Assembly: GCF_900107455.1 (NCBI RefSeq)
Contig: NZ_FNQB01000005.1
Location: forward strand, 124,001 to 188,000
DNA from: Asanoa ishikariensis
Lineage (GTDB): Bacteria; Actinomycetota; Actinomycetes; Mycobacteriales; Micromonosporaceae
Direction: 5' to 3'
Length of the DNA: 64,000 bases
Position numbers and translations under genes: made by a program
Shown: positions 8,338 to 16,831 of the stretch, one piece after another
Numbering within the stretch: the stretch's first letter is position 1
Layout of the letters: every line of letters starts with the position of its first letter
Notes under the pieces: model-generated
What the model saw: the letters and a program-made list of their open reading frames with translations, nothing else
The model's database searches: none
Told to the model about the DNA's origin: nothing

Positions 8338-8952
8338 TCACTCGCCGGCGAGCAGGTCCTCGAACGAGGTCTTGAGCGCGAACGGGTCGTCGACCGTCGC
8401 CGGGTCGCGGCGGGCGACCTCGGCGGCCAGCTCGGCCGCGGCGCGGCGCACCCGCTGGTCGAGCCGGCCACCGCCCTCGTCGCCGCCCCAGTCCTCGGGC
8501 GCCGCGAACACACCGGTCGGGATGACGATCGACCGGGTGTACGCGAACAGCGGGCGCAGCGCGTGGTCCAGCGCCAGCGAGTGTCGGGCGGTGCCGCCCG
8601 TCGCGCCGATCAGCACGGGCTTGCCGGCCAGCGAGCCGTCCGGCAGCACGTCGACGAACGACTTGAACAGCCCGCTGTACGACGCGGTGAAGACGGGCGA
8701 GACGGCGACCAGCCCGTCCGCGCCGGCCACCGTCTCCACCACCTTGGCGAACGCGGCGCCGGCGAAGCCGGTCAGCAGGTTGTCGGTGATCTCGTGCGCG
8801 TGGTCGCGCAGCTCGATCACCTCGATCTTCGGCGTGACACCGAGCCGGGTCAGCTCCTCGCCGGCCGCGGCCGCCAGCTTGTCGGCCAGCAGCCGCGACG
8901 ACGAGGGCTGGCGCAGACCGCCAGTGACCACCGCCAGGGTGCGTTCCGTCAT
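8338..8952 (-). CDS. NAD(P)H-dependent FMN reductase (CE1759 family)
   Basis: A 204-aa flavodoxin-fold reductase that uses NAD(P)H to supply reduced FMN. The P-loop for FMN phosphate is visible in GGLRQPSSSRLLADKL. SPVFTASYSGLFKSFVDVLP matches the second flavin-binding loop of NADPH-dependent FMN reductases. It overlaps the stop of the luciferase-like monooxygenase by 4 nt (ATGA), so the two are translationally coupled. The pair matches the CE1758/CE1759 arrangement of corynebacterial-type two-component monooxygenases. The natural substrate is unknown. Confidence 0.82.
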   Translation of the reverse strand: MTERTLAVVTGGLRQPSSSRLLADKLAAAAGEELTRLGVTPKIEVIELRDHAHEITDNLLTGFAGAAFAKVVETVAGADGLVAVSPVFTASYSGLFKSFVDVLPDGSLAGKPVLIGATGGTARHSLALDHALRPLFAYTRSIVIPTGVFAAPEDWGGDEGGGRLDQRVRRAAAELAAEVARRDPATVDDPFALKTSFEDLLAGE

Positions 8953-10037
8953 GCGCTCACCTTCGCAGCGGCCGCCGCCACCAGCGACTCGTGCGTCGGC
9001 GCGTCCGGCACGTCGGCCGGCCGGTTGACCTCGAACTCCTTGCGGAGCACCGGAACAACCTCCTCGCCCAGCAGGTCGAGCTGCTCCAGGACCGTCTTGA
9101 GCGGCAGGCCGGCGTGGTCCATCAGGAACAGCTGACGCTGGTAGTCGCCCACGTAGTCGCGGAAGCCGAGCGTGCGGTCGATCACCTGCTGCGGGCTGCC
9201 GACGGTCAGCGGCGTCTCGCGGGTGAAGTCCTCCATCGACGGGCCGTGGCCGTACACCGGCGCCTCGTTGAAGTAGGGGCGGAACTCGCGTACCGCGTCC
9301 TGGCTGTTCTTGCGCATGAAGACCTGGCCGCCGAGACCGACGATGGCCTGCTCCGCGGTGCCGTGGCCGTAGTGCGCGTACCGCTCGCGGTAGAGCGCGA
9401 TCATCTTCTGGGTGTGCTCCTTGGGCCAGAAGATGTGGTTCGCGAAGAAGCCGTCACCGTAGAAGGCGGCCTGCTCGGCGATCTCCGGGCTGCGGATGGA
9501 GCCGTGCCAGACGAACGGCGGGACACCGTCGAGCGGGCGCGGTGTCGCGGTGAACGACTGCAGCGGCGTGCGGAAGCGGCCCTTCCAGTCGACCACGTCC
9601 TCGCGCCACAGCTTGTGCAGCAGCGAGTAGTTCTCGATCGCCAACGCGATGCCGTTGCGGATGTCCTGGCCGAACCAGGGGTAGACCGGCCCGGTGTTGC
9701 CGCGGCCCATCATCAGGTCGACCCGGCCGTCGGCCAGGTGCTGGAGCATCGCGTAGTCCTCGGCGATCTTCACCGGGTCGTTGGTGGTGATCAGCGTGGT
9801 GGCGGTGGAGAGCAGGATCTTCTCCGTGCGCGCCGCGATGTAGCCCAGCATCGTGGTCGGCGAGGACGGCACGAAGGGCGGGTTGTGGTGCTCGCCCATC
9901 GCGAAGACGTCCAGGCCCACCTCTTCCACCTTCTGCGCGATGCGGACCATGGCCTTGATCCGGTCGTGCTCGCTGGGGGTCGTGCCGTTGGTCGGGTCCG
10001 GCGTCACGTCGCCGACGGTGAAGATCCCGAACTGCAT
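8949..10037 (-). CDS. LLM-class flavin-dependent monooxygenase (CE1758 family)
   Basis: A 362-aa bacterial-luciferase-like TIM barrel, the probable oxygenase partner of the flavin reductase at 8338-8952. Visible features are the N-terminal strand MQFGIFTVGD, FAMGEHHNPPF near the active site, and GRVDLMMGRGNTGPVYPWFG. The ATG at 10037 is chosen because GAGGAG lies 7 nt upstream; the earlier GTG at 10052 sits on that ribosome site. FMN is likely because of the partner, although the family also contains F420-dependent members. It is the first gene of a leftward cluster. Confidence 0.85.
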   Translation of the reverse strand: MQFGIFTVGDVTPDPTNGTTPSEHDRIKAMVRIAQKVEEVGLDVFAMGEHHNPPFVPSSPTTMLGYIAARTEKILLSTATTLITTNDPVKIAEDYAMLQHLADGRVDLMMGRGNTGPVYPWFGQDIRNGIALAIENYSLLHKLWREDVVDWKGRFRTPLQSFTATPRPLDGVPPFVWHGSIRSPEIAEQAAFYGDGFFANHIFWPKEHTQKMIALYRERYAHYGHGTAEQAIVGLGGQVFMRKNSQDAVREFRPYFNEAPVYGHGPSMEDFTRETPLTVGSPQQVIDRTLGFRDYVGDYQRQLFLMDHAGLPLKTVLEQLDLLGEEVVPVLRKEFEVNRPADVPDAPTHESLVAAAAAKVSA

Positions 10038-10103
10038 CACAAAACTCCTCACTTCGGTTTCGCCACCGTCAACTTATTTGACGCCGCAACTATTCCGGGG
10101 AGC

Positions 10104-10547
10104 TTAACGGAGAGGTCCGTCACCCTCGTCGTCCGGCCCGTCGACCACGTGGATCGCGGCTTCCTCGGCGCTGGCACCGCCGGCATCGATCCCGGCGTCC
10201 CACGCTACCGAGTCGGCCTCGGTGTCCTCGCCGAATCCCTGGTCGTCCTCGACCAGGCGGCCGGACCGGGGGTCCTGCTCGTAGCCGCGCCGGCTGAGCT
10301 CGTCCTCGTCGTCCGGAACCTCCGCGTACGGGTCGACGTCCGGCTCCTCCTCGGCCAGGAGTTGCTCGAGTGACTCGCCCTGACGCTCCTCGGCCGCCGT
10401 AGTGCCGAACCGGTCGGCGCCGCTCCACCGGTCGGCGGGGGCTATGCCCACGTCCAGCGGGTCGGCGACCCGGTCGTCGTCGAGCGTGTCGGAGGCGTCG
10501 AGCACCCCGTCGTCCTCGAGCACCTCGAACTCTGGGTCCTGGCTCAT
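10104..10547 (-). CDS. DUF5709 acidic protein
   Basis: A strongly acidic 147-aa cytoplasmic protein with no signal peptide. DPLDVGIAPADRW, GESLEQLLAEEEPDVDP and a late DPRSGRLVEDD stretch match the actinobacterial DUF5709 family, whose role is unknown. ATG 10547 (MSQDPEF) is preferred over GTG/ATG 10559. The acidic composition suggests a disordered or regulatory protein. It is separated from the monooxygenase gene by 66 bp and divergent from the DUF2142 gene. Confidence 0.68.
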   Translation of the reverse strand: MSQDPEFEVLEDDGVLDASDTLDDDRVADPLDVGIAPADRWSGADRFGTTAAEERQGESLEQLLAEEEPDVDPYAEVPDDEDELSRRGYEQDPRSGRLVEDDQGFGEDTEADSVAWDAGIDAGGASAEEAAIHVVDGPDDEGDGPLR

Positions 10548-10604
10548 TGGTTCCCTCATTTCCCTCGGTCGGGTGCCAGCCTAGGAGCCCGCTCGCTCGG
10601 TGCG

Positions 10605-10633
10605 TTGTCCCGGTCCTGGTCGTCCGCTAGCCT
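10605..10633 (+). promoter_or_regulatory. Promoter of a leaderless gene (DUF2142 protein)
   Basis: TTGTCC (10605-10610) and TAGCCT (10628-10633) are 17 bp apart. The -10 box ends 6 nt before the GTG at 10640. There is no Shine-Dalgarno, so transcription probably begins at the start codon. Confidence 0.6.
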
Positions 10634-10639
10634 GCGCCG

Positions 10640-12292
10640 GTGCCCCGACTGCCGCTGACGCCGGTTTTGCGCCGAACGCGAGCCGTACCCGGATTGGTGT
10701 GGCTGATCCTGGTGTTGCACGTCGCAGTCGTGCTCTGGCAGACCGCGATGTTTCCGAACTTCCGCTCGCCGGACGAACGCCAGCACGTCGACCTGATCGT
10801 CGCGGTCGAGCGCGGCGCGGCGTGGCCCTGGCCGGACCCCGGAACCCTGGCCGTCACCGAGGGCAGCGGCGCGGGCGGCTTCACCAAGTCGAATCGGATC
10901 GACGGGCCGCTGCGGCTGGCCGACCACCCGCTGCCGTCGCGCGGGGACCGCCCCTCGTACGTTTCCCACGGCGGCAACACCCGCGACCCCGACCAGCCGG
11001 CGAACCAGCTCATCCAGCACCCGCCGCTGTACTACGTTGCCGGCGGCGCCGCGCTCGCCCTGGTGCCGGGCTGGGACAAGATCCCGTTCGACCTCACGTA
11101 CCTCGTGCTGCGGTGGTGGAACGTGCTGTTCGCGGCTTTGCTTCCGCTGATCCTCTGGGCCGTGGCCCGCCGGCTGCGGCTGCCCGAACCCATCCCGGTG
11201 GTCGCGGCGCTGGTGCCGCTCGCGATCCCGGAGCTCACCCACACCGAGTCCGCGGTCAACAACGACAACCTGCTGGTCCTGCTGTTCGCAGTGCTGACCT
11301 TCCTGGTCGTACGGGTGCTGACCGGCGACACCACCCGGCGCACCGCGCTGGCGATCGGCGCGGTCGGCTCGCTGGCCCTGCTGACCAAGGGATTCGCGCT
11401 GCTGGTGCCGATCTGGGTCGTTGTCGCCTATGCCACCGTGGCGATCCGCAGGCGTTCGCCTCGCGTGCTCCTGACGCTCGGTGTCGCGTTGCTGGCCACG
11501 CTGCCCGGACTGGCGTGGTGGGTGCGCAACCGCATCGTGTACGGGTCGGTGCAGCCGCACGGACGGTTCACGGAGGTGCCGACGCTGACCGCCACCCACT
11601 CGTTCGGCGACGGCGGCCTGACCTGGTTGGCGCGGCTGCTGGAGCGGATGAACACGCTGTTCTTCGTGCACGACCAGACCGGCGACCGGTTGCACCACTG
11701 GCCATGGAAGCTCGCGATTCTTGCCGCCTTGGTGGTGGCGGCGGGCATCGTGCTGACGCTGGTGCTGGGGGCGGTGCCGCGGACCACGGCGCTCGTGCTG
11801 CTGGTGCCGGTGGTCGGGCTGCTGGCGATCGTGGCCAAGGGCTCCTACGAACAGTGGGCGGCGACCCAGACGTACGCGGGCATGCAGGGCCGCTACCTCT
11901 ACGGAGGCCTGGTCGGGCTTGCTGTGGTCGCGGTCGCGGCAGCGAGTCGGCTGCCAGACCGCTGGCGACGCGCGACCCCGCTCGCGGTCCTGCTGGGCGC
12001 GGTGGTGATGCAGGCGGTCTACTTCGGATACACGCTGGACCTGTTCTGGACGCCCGCGGACGGCAACCGCCTGGCCGCGTTCCGGGCCATCTTCGACTGG
12101 TACGCCATGCCGCCGGTGGTTCTCGCCCTTGTCGTTCTGGTCGCGGTGGCCGCGCTGGTCTGGCTGCTGGTCGCCATGGTGCGGCTCGCCTTCCGTGCGC
12201 CGCTGGTCCCGGCGGTAGCCGGTCCGAGTCTGTCCCTGCCGACGCAAAAGGCCGCACCGGCCGTCGAGTCGGAAGACCGCGTCCAGATCTAA
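10640..12292 (+). CDS. DUF2142-family polytopic membrane protein, GT-C-like
   Basis: A 550-aa membrane protein with about 11 hydrophobic segments. A large external loop after the first helix carries FRSPDERQHVD and QHPPLYYV, and a later VNNDNLL follows. These are the signatures of the DUF2142 family, which resembles GT-C polyprenyl-phosphate-dependent glycosyltransferases (acidic residues in the first loop). A role in transferring a sugar to an envelope component is plausible but not proven. The start is GTG, without a ribosome site but directly behind a promoter. A hairpin repeat follows the stop. Confidence 0.78.
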   Translation: MPRLPLTPVLRRTRAVPGLVWLILVLHVAVVLWQTAMFPNFRSPDERQHVDLIVAVERGAAWPWPDPGTLAVTEGSGAGGFTKSNRIDGPLRLADHPLPSRGDRPSYVSHGGNTRDPDQPANQLIQHPPLYYVAGGAALALVPGWDKIPFDLTYLVLRWWNVLFAALLPLILWAVARRLRLPEPIPVVAALVPLAIPELTHTESAVNNDNLLVLLFAVLTFLVVRVLTGDTTRRTALAIGAVGSLALLTKGFALLVPIWVVVAYATVAIRRRSPRVLLTLGVALLATLPGLAWWVRNRIVYGSVQPHGRFTEVPTLTATHSFGDGGLTWLARLLERMNTLFFVHDQTGDRLHHWPWKLAILAALVVAAGIVLTLVLGAVPRTTALVLLVPVVGLLAIVAKGSYEQWAATQTYAGMQGRYLYGGLVGLAVVAVAAASRLPDRWRRATPLAVLLGAVVMQAVYFGYTLDLFWTPADGNRLAAFRAIFDWYAMPPVVLALVVLVAVAALVWLLVAMVRLAFRAPLVPAVAGPSLSLPTQKAAPAVESEDRVQI

Positions 12293-12300
12293 CGCGAAGG

Positions 12301-12341
12301 AAGGGACCCTTGTTAACGCTGGGCGTTAGCAAGGGTCCCTT
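12301..12341. repeat. Dispersed AAGGGNCCCTT hairpin element, copy 2
   Basis: The arms AAGGGACCCTTGTTAACGC (12301-12319) and GCGTTAGCAAGGGTCCCTT (12323-12341) pair over 19 bp with one mismatch and a 3-nt loop. It sits 8 nt after the stop of the DUF2142 gene and between convergent genes, so it may serve here as a terminator. Confidence 0.8.
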
Positions 12342-12445
12342 GCTTTGCCTTGGCGCCGAACCCACCGCGGACCTGGCAGTGGAGCGAAGCGGAGCGTTCT
12401 CTGGCGGGAGCGACGGTCGTGCCCACCGCGAACCCGAGCAAAGAC

Positions 12446-13303
12446 CTAAGAAGTGGCGCGTTCCGCCGCCGAAACCGCGTTGCGGAACAGCATCGCGACC
12501 GTGGTCGGCCCAACTCCACCGACGCGCGGAGTAATAGCCCCCGCCACCTCGGCGCATGACTCGTCGACGTCCGGGAGCAGGCGGCGGCCCTCGTAGCGGA
12601 CGCCGCCGCCGATCACTGTCGAGCCGGGGCGGACGTGCTCGGGCTGGATGATGCCGGGCACCCCGGCCGCCGCGATCAGGATCTCGGCACGCTGGGTGTA
12701 GCGCGGCCAGTCCTTGACGCCCGTGTGCACCACCGTGACCGCGGCGTTGGCGGTCGGGCGCTTCTGGGCGAGCAGCATCGCGAGCGGCCGGCCGAGTGTG
12801 GCGCCGCGGCCGAGGATGACTACCTCGCGTCCGGAGACCGGGATCTCGTGGAAGGCGAGCAGTGCCTCGATGCCCGCCGGTGTGCACGGCAGCGGGCCGG
12901 GCAGCCCGAGTGCGAGCCGGCCCATGTTGACCGGGTGCATGCCGTCGACGTCCTTGTCGGGGTCCATCGCGTTGAGCGCCACGTCGTAGTCCAGGTGCCC
13001 CGGGACCGGGTGCTGCACGAGCAGCCCGTGCACCGCGGAGTCGGCGCTGAACTCGGCGATCACCCGCTCGAGCTCCGCCTGCGTGGTGTCGGCCGGCAGG
13101 TGCGCGTGCGGCGAGACGAAGCCGAGGTCGGCCGCCTGCCGTTGCTTGATCCGGATGTAGCCGGCGCTGGCGTCGTCGTCGCCGACCAGGATGGTGGCCA
13201 GCGCGGGCGTGACGCCCTTGTCGCGCAGCACGCGGACCCGGTCGGAGACCTCGGACAGGATGCTCTCGGCGACCGGGCCGCCGGGCAGCAGACGTGCGGA
13301 CAT
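12446..13303 (-). CDS. folD: Bifunctional methylene-THF dehydrogenase/cyclohydrolase FolD
   Basis: A 285-aa cytosolic enzyme that interconverts 5,10-methylene-, methenyl- and 10-formyl-tetrahydrofolate using NADP+. It shows the catalytic Tyr/Lys pair in GYIRIKQRQA, QHPVPGHLD, the signature DPDKDVDGMHPVNMG, the nucleotide motif GRGATLGRPLAMLL and a C-terminal PRVGGVGPTTVAML. ATG 13303 follows a GGGGGG stretch; longer in-frame starts add an unconserved tail. Length is normal. It lies downstream of the MocR gene on the same strand with a 135-nt gap. The genome may hold a second copy; that cannot be judged here. Confidence 0.92.
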   Translation of the reverse strand: MSARLLPGGPVAESILSEVSDRVRVLRDKGVTPALATILVGDDDASAGYIRIKQRQAADLGFVSPHAHLPADTTQAELERVIAEFSADSAVHGLLVQHPVPGHLDYDVALNAMDPDKDVDGMHPVNMGRLALGLPGPLPCTPAGIEALLAFHEIPVSGREVVILGRGATLGRPLAMLLAQKRPTANAAVTVVHTGVKDWPRYTQRAEILIAAAGVPGIIQPEHVRPGSTVIGGGVRYEGRRLLPDVDESCAEVAGAITPRVGGVGPTTVAMLFRNAVSAAERATS

Positions 13304-13438
13304 GGTTATCCCCCCTCGACCGTGGGAACCCAGGCGGTCGATACCCACGGCGGGCTCCCCGATGGTCGTTGCCATCCCCGTGCCGCCAGTCGCACTCACC
13401 CCCCAGCATGCCAGAAAGCACCCGTGGGCCGCCCGTCG

Positions 13439-14824
13439 CTACACCCGGTCGAGGGTCGTCCGCAGCGTGGCGACCGCCGGGGCGATCTCGCCGTCGGCGA
13501 GGTTGCCGTAGCCGAGCACTAGCACCGGCGTCGGGGTGGCTGGCCGCTCGGCCCGGTAGTCGTCCAGCGCCATCAGACTCAGCCCGGCCCGCGCGGCGGA
13601 CTGGACCACGGCGCCCGCGTCAGTGCCGGCGGGCAGGTGGAGCAGCACGTGCAGTCCGGCGGCGGTGCCGTCGACCGTGCCCTCCGGGATGGCCCGGGCC
13701 AGGGCAGCCAGGAGCAGGTCGCGGCGGGTACGGAAGCGGCGGCGGGCGGCGCGCAGGTGGGCGTCGTACCAGCCCCGGTCGACGAAGGCGGCCAGCGCGA
13801 GCTGGTCCAGCACCGGCGGAGCGGCTTCGCCGCCAAAGACGAGCGCACCCGGCGCGACCAGCCAGCCCAGGCCGAGCGCAGGGGAGAGGATCTTGCTCAC
13901 CGAGCCGAGCAGCGCCACCCGGGAGGGGTCGAGTCCCTGCATCGCGGCGATCGGTCGGCGGTCGTAGCGGAACTCGGCGTCGTAGTCGTCTTCCACCACG
14001 AAGCCGTCGACCGCGCGGGCCCATCGGACCAGTGCGGCGCGGCGTTCGGGGGAGAGCACCGCTCCACTCGGGAACTGGTGCGCTGCTCCGACGACGACCG
14101 CTCGCACTTCGTCCAGGGTGTCCACCCGCACTCCGTCCCGGTCGACGGGGACCGAACGCACGGACAGGCCCGCGCCCGCCACCGCCGCCCGCAACCGGGG
14201 CCAGCCGGGCTCCTCGACCGCTACCGCGTCGACGCCGAGCCGGCGCAGCGCCCGTGCCACCCGGGTCACGCCGTCGGTGATCCCGGCGCAGATGGTGACC
14301 GTGTCGGCGGTGGCGACGGCGCCACGGGAGCGGCGCAGATACTCGGCGATCGTCCGGCGGGCAAGCGGGTGGCCGCGTGGGTCGGGCAGGCCCAGATCGG
14401 TGACGGAGACCGTGCGGGTCACGGCGGCGACGCTGTCGGCCCAGCGGCGGCGGGGGAACGCCCGCAGATCGGGCAGGCCGGGTGCCAGGTCATAACGGAT
14501 CGCGGTGGTCCGAGTGCGGGCGGCGCGGGCCGGTCCCAACGAGGTGACGGCTGTGTCAGGCGTCCAGGCCACCCGGGTCGCCGAACCCACCCGCGCCGCC
14601 AGGTAGCCCTCAGTGACGAGCTGGCCGTACGCCTCCGTGACCACCCAGCGCGAGCAGCCCAGCTCCTCGGCCAGCGCCCGGCTCGGTGGCACGGCTGACC
14701 CGCTAGGCAGCCGGCCGGTTCGGATCGCCGCACGCAGCGCCCGGGCCAGCCGTTGGTGGACGGGACCGGTCCCGGTCAGGTCGAGCAGCGTCGCCCACGC
14801 GAGATTGGTCTGGGAATCCGCCAC
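13439..14824 (-). CDS. MocR/PdxR-type regulator (GntR HTH fused to aminotransferase fold)
   Basis: A 461-aa transcription factor of the MocR subfamily. An N-terminal winged helix (about 15-85; SGSAVPPSRALAEELGCSRWVVTEAYGQL) is linked to a fold-type-I aminotransferase-like domain that binds PLP. The PLP lysine is in GSVSKILSPALGLGW and the cofactor aspartate region in VVEDDYDAEFRYD. I prefer the GTG at 14824 (MADSQTNLAW) because related proteins begin this way; the ATG at 14872 would overlap the divergent gene's start. Many MocR proteins control vitamin B6 or GABA genes. Here the divergent aldo-keto reductase is the likely target. Confidence 0.87.
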   Translation of the reverse strand: MADSQTNLAWATLLDLTGTGPVHQRLARALRAAIRTGRLPSGSAVPPSRALAEELGCSRWVVTEAYGQLVTEGYLAARVGSATRVAWTPDTAVTSLGPARAARTRTTAIRYDLAPGLPDLRAFPRRRWADSVAAVTRTVSVTDLGLPDPRGHPLARRTIAEYLRRSRGAVATADTVTICAGITDGVTRVARALRRLGVDAVAVEEPGWPRLRAAVAGAGLSVRSVPVDRDGVRVDTLDEVRAVVVGAAHQFPSGAVLSPERRAALVRWARAVDGFVVEDDYDAEFRYDRRPIAAMQGLDPSRVALLGSVSKILSPALGLGWLVAPGALVFGGEAAPPVLDQLALAAFVDRGWYDAHLRAARRRFRTRRDLLLAALARAIPEGTVDGTAAGLHVLLHLPAGTDAGAVVQSAARAGLSLMALDDYRAERPATPTPVLVLGYGNLADGEIAPAVATLRTTLDRV

Positions 14825-14857
14825 GAAATTGGAGCGTACGCCCCGACCGATCCTCAC

Positions 14858-14863
14858 TAGCGT
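14858..14863 (+). promoter_or_regulatory. -10 box of the leaderless aldo-keto reductase gene
   Basis: TAGCGT lies 7 nt before the ATG at 14871. There is no ribosome site and no clear -35 box, which could mean dependence on the divergent MocR activator. Confidence 0.45.
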
Positions 14864-14870
14864 CGACAGC

Positions 14871-15812
14871 ATGATGGATCACCTGGTACTCGGAGCGATG
14901 ATGTTCGGCACCACCGTCGACGAGCGGCGCGCGTTCGCGATCCTCGACCGCTTCGTCGACGCCGGCGGCACCTGGATCGACACCGCCAACTGCTACTCCT
15001 TCTGGGCCGACCCGAGCGGCTTCGGCGGACAGAGCGAGACGTTGCTCGGCCGCTGGCTGGCCCGCCGTCCCGGGGTACGCGACCGGGTGGCGATCAGCAC
15101 CAAGGTGGGCTGTGAACCGCTGGAAGCGGGTCGCTTCCCGGAGACGGCCGAGGGGCTGGGCGCGCAGACGATCAAGAGCGGCATCGAGCAGAGCCTGCGC
15201 CGGCTCGGCACGGACCGGGTCGAGCTGTACTGGGCGCACAAGGACTTCCGCCGCACGCCGGTCGAGGAGACGGTGGGTGCCTTCGGCGAGCTGGTGAACG
15301 CCGGGCTGGTCAAGCGGCTCGGCTGCTCCAACTTCGCGGCCTGGCGCATGGAACGGTCACGCCGGGCGGCGGCGGACGCGGGAGTGGTCGGCTACACCGC
15401 GGTGCAGCAGCACCACACCTACCTGCGGCCGCGGCCCGGCACGCGGCCGACGGTGGTGCACCGGTTCGGCTTCTACGAGGACGAGCTGCGCTCCTATGTG
15501 GAGAGCCACGACGACATCGCGGTCTGGGCCTACACGCCGCTGCTGAGCGGCGCCTACACCAGGGCGGACAAGCCGCTGGCAGAGGAGTACGACCACCCGG
15601 GCACCGTCGCCCGGCTGGCAGCGCTGGACACCGTGGCTGCAGAGCTCGGCACCACCCGCAATCACGTGGTGCTCGCCTGGATGACCGGCGACCGCCCGTC
15701 GGTCATGCCGATCGTCGGCCCGAGCACGGTGGAACAGCTCGACGAGGCGATCGCCGCGATGGAGGTCACGCTCACCCCCGAGCAGCGCTCACTCCTCGAC
15801 AGCAAAGCCTAG
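14871..15812 (+). CDS. Aldo/keto reductase
   Basis: A 313-aa NADPH-dependent carbonyl reductase with a TIM barrel. The catalytic tetrad is visible: Asp and Tyr in IDTANCYSFW, Lys in ISTKVG and His in YWAHKD. The C-terminal NADP-binding segment includes VMPIVGPSTVEQLDEA. The start is ATG 14871 or 14874, apparently leaderless. It is divergent from a PLP-binding MocR regulator, so a pyridoxal-related or amino-acid-derived aldehyde substrate is possible but unproven. Its stop shares a CTAG tetramer with the stop of the convergent protease gene. Confidence 0.87.
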   Translation: MMDHLVLGAMMFGTTVDERRAFAILDRFVDAGGTWIDTANCYSFWADPSGFGGQSETLLGRWLARRPGVRDRVAISTKVGCEPLEAGRFPETAEGLGAQTIKSGIEQSLRRLGTDRVELYWAHKDFRRTPVEETVGAFGELVNAGLVKRLGCSNFAAWRMERSRRAAADAGVVGYTAVQQHHTYLRPRPGTRPTVVHRFGFYEDELRSYVESHDDIAVWAYTPLLSGAYTRADKPLAEEYDHPGTVARLAALDTVAAELGTTRNHVVLAWMTGDRPSVMPIVGPSTVEQLDEAIAAMEVTLTPEQRSLLDSKA

Positions 15813-16624
15813 TAAGGCCCGACGCCGTACGCGGAACCGGCCCGCGCGGCCGGGGAGTAGTAGCTGACGCCGCCGGTGGAGCACGAGCCGCTGCCGCCCG
15901 AGGTGATGCCGACGCCGGTCGTCCCGGCGAACAGCGGTCCGCCGCTGTCGCCGGGCTGGCTGCAGATGTTGGTGCGGATCAGCCCGGTCACGGCCCCGTC
16001 GGCGTAGTTGACGGTCACGTTCAGCGCGGTGACCGTGCCGGACCGCACGCCGCTCGGCCCGCTGCGGGTGACCCGCGTGCCGACGGCCCTGGTCCCGAAG
16101 GTGCTGATCGGAGCCAGGCCCGGGTAGATGTTGACCGCACTGGGCTTGGCGATCGTGGTGTTGGTGTAGCGGATCAGCGCGGTGTCGTAGCTCGGGGTCA
16201 CGGTGGTGACCACGCCGAGCGGCACGGTGGCCGCGGCGTCGGCGTAGACGGTGCTGCCGACCGCGCCGACACAGTGCCGCGAGGTGAGGAAGTAGTACGT
16301 GCTCCCGGCGCGGGCGTTGAACCCGATCAGGCATCGGAAGCCGCCCGCCTGGAAGAACGGGTCGGCGCCGGCGATGTGCCGTCGCAGCGTCCCCTTCTCC
16401 TGGACGACCTGTCCCCGGTCACGCAGGGCCTTGCGAAGGCCGGCGACGCGAGAGGTCGGGACCGTCTCGTCGACGGCGACGACGGTCTCGCCGGCCGGGG
16501 AGGTCCACCAGGCTGTGCCGGGCAGGCTGCGGTAAGCGGCGAGACTCGGCGCAGCCACGGCGGTGGTGGCCGGAAGCAGCACGGTGAGCGTCGCGACGGT
16601 GGCGAGGATCCGGGCTAGGCGCAT
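15809..16624 (-). CDS. Secreted S1-family serine peptidase (streptogrisin-like)
   Basis: A 271-aa exported chymotrypsin-fold protease. A signal peptide (MRLARILATVATLTVLLPATTAVA) is followed by a short pro-region of about 60 residues and the catalytic domain. The triad is readable: His in LTSRHCVG, Asp in YDTALIRY, Ser in QPGDSGGPLF, with paired cysteines near each as in streptogrisins. The short pro-region suggests self-processing with a reduced chaperone domain. ATG 16624 is chosen for the signal peptide, though its ribosome site (AGGGA, 12 nt away) is weak. It is divergent from the modular PA14/DUF1080 gene. Confidence 0.86.
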   Translation of the reverse strand: MRLARILATVATLTVLLPATTAVAAPSLAAYRSLPGTAWWTSPAGETVVAVDETVPTSRVAGLRKALRDRGQVVQEKGTLRRHIAGADPFFQAGGFRCLIGFNARAGSTYYFLTSRHCVGAVGSTVYADAAATVPLGVVTTVTPSYDTALIRYTNTTIAKPSAVNIYPGLAPISTFGTRAVGTRVTRSGPSGVRSGTVTALNVTVNYADGAVTGLIRTNICSQPGDSGGPLFAGTTGVGITSGGSGSCSTGGVSYYSPAARAGSAYGVGPY

Positions 16625-16707
16625 ATCGATGAATATCCCTGAACGGGTGACCGTCGGCAACCCTTTCGACGGCATCGGTGCTACTTCTGCTCGTTAAGAC
16701 GGAAGTT

Positions 16708-16736
16708 CTGTCCCATTGAAGTTTAGATATGGACAG
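16708..16736. promoter_or_regulatory. Interrupted inverted repeat in a divergent spacer
   Basis: CTGTCC (16708-16713) and GGACAG (16731-16736) face each other around an AT-rich 17-nt centre. It lies in the roughly 200-bp region between two secreted-protein genes, so it could be a shared operator. Evidence is limited to symmetry and position. Confidence 0.3.
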
Positions 16737-16831
16737 GTGACCGGGAAGACCCCTAACGTGTGCGCAACGCGATGACCCGCGTCGATCCGCCGTCCCCATT
16801 TCGCTCGTCCCTCTACCGTCCCGGAGGAACA

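Noticed and set aside
10556-12247. Minus-strand frame of about 560 codons
   Set aside because: Shadow of the DUF2142 gene; composition biased to Arg, Gln and His with no recognisable fold.
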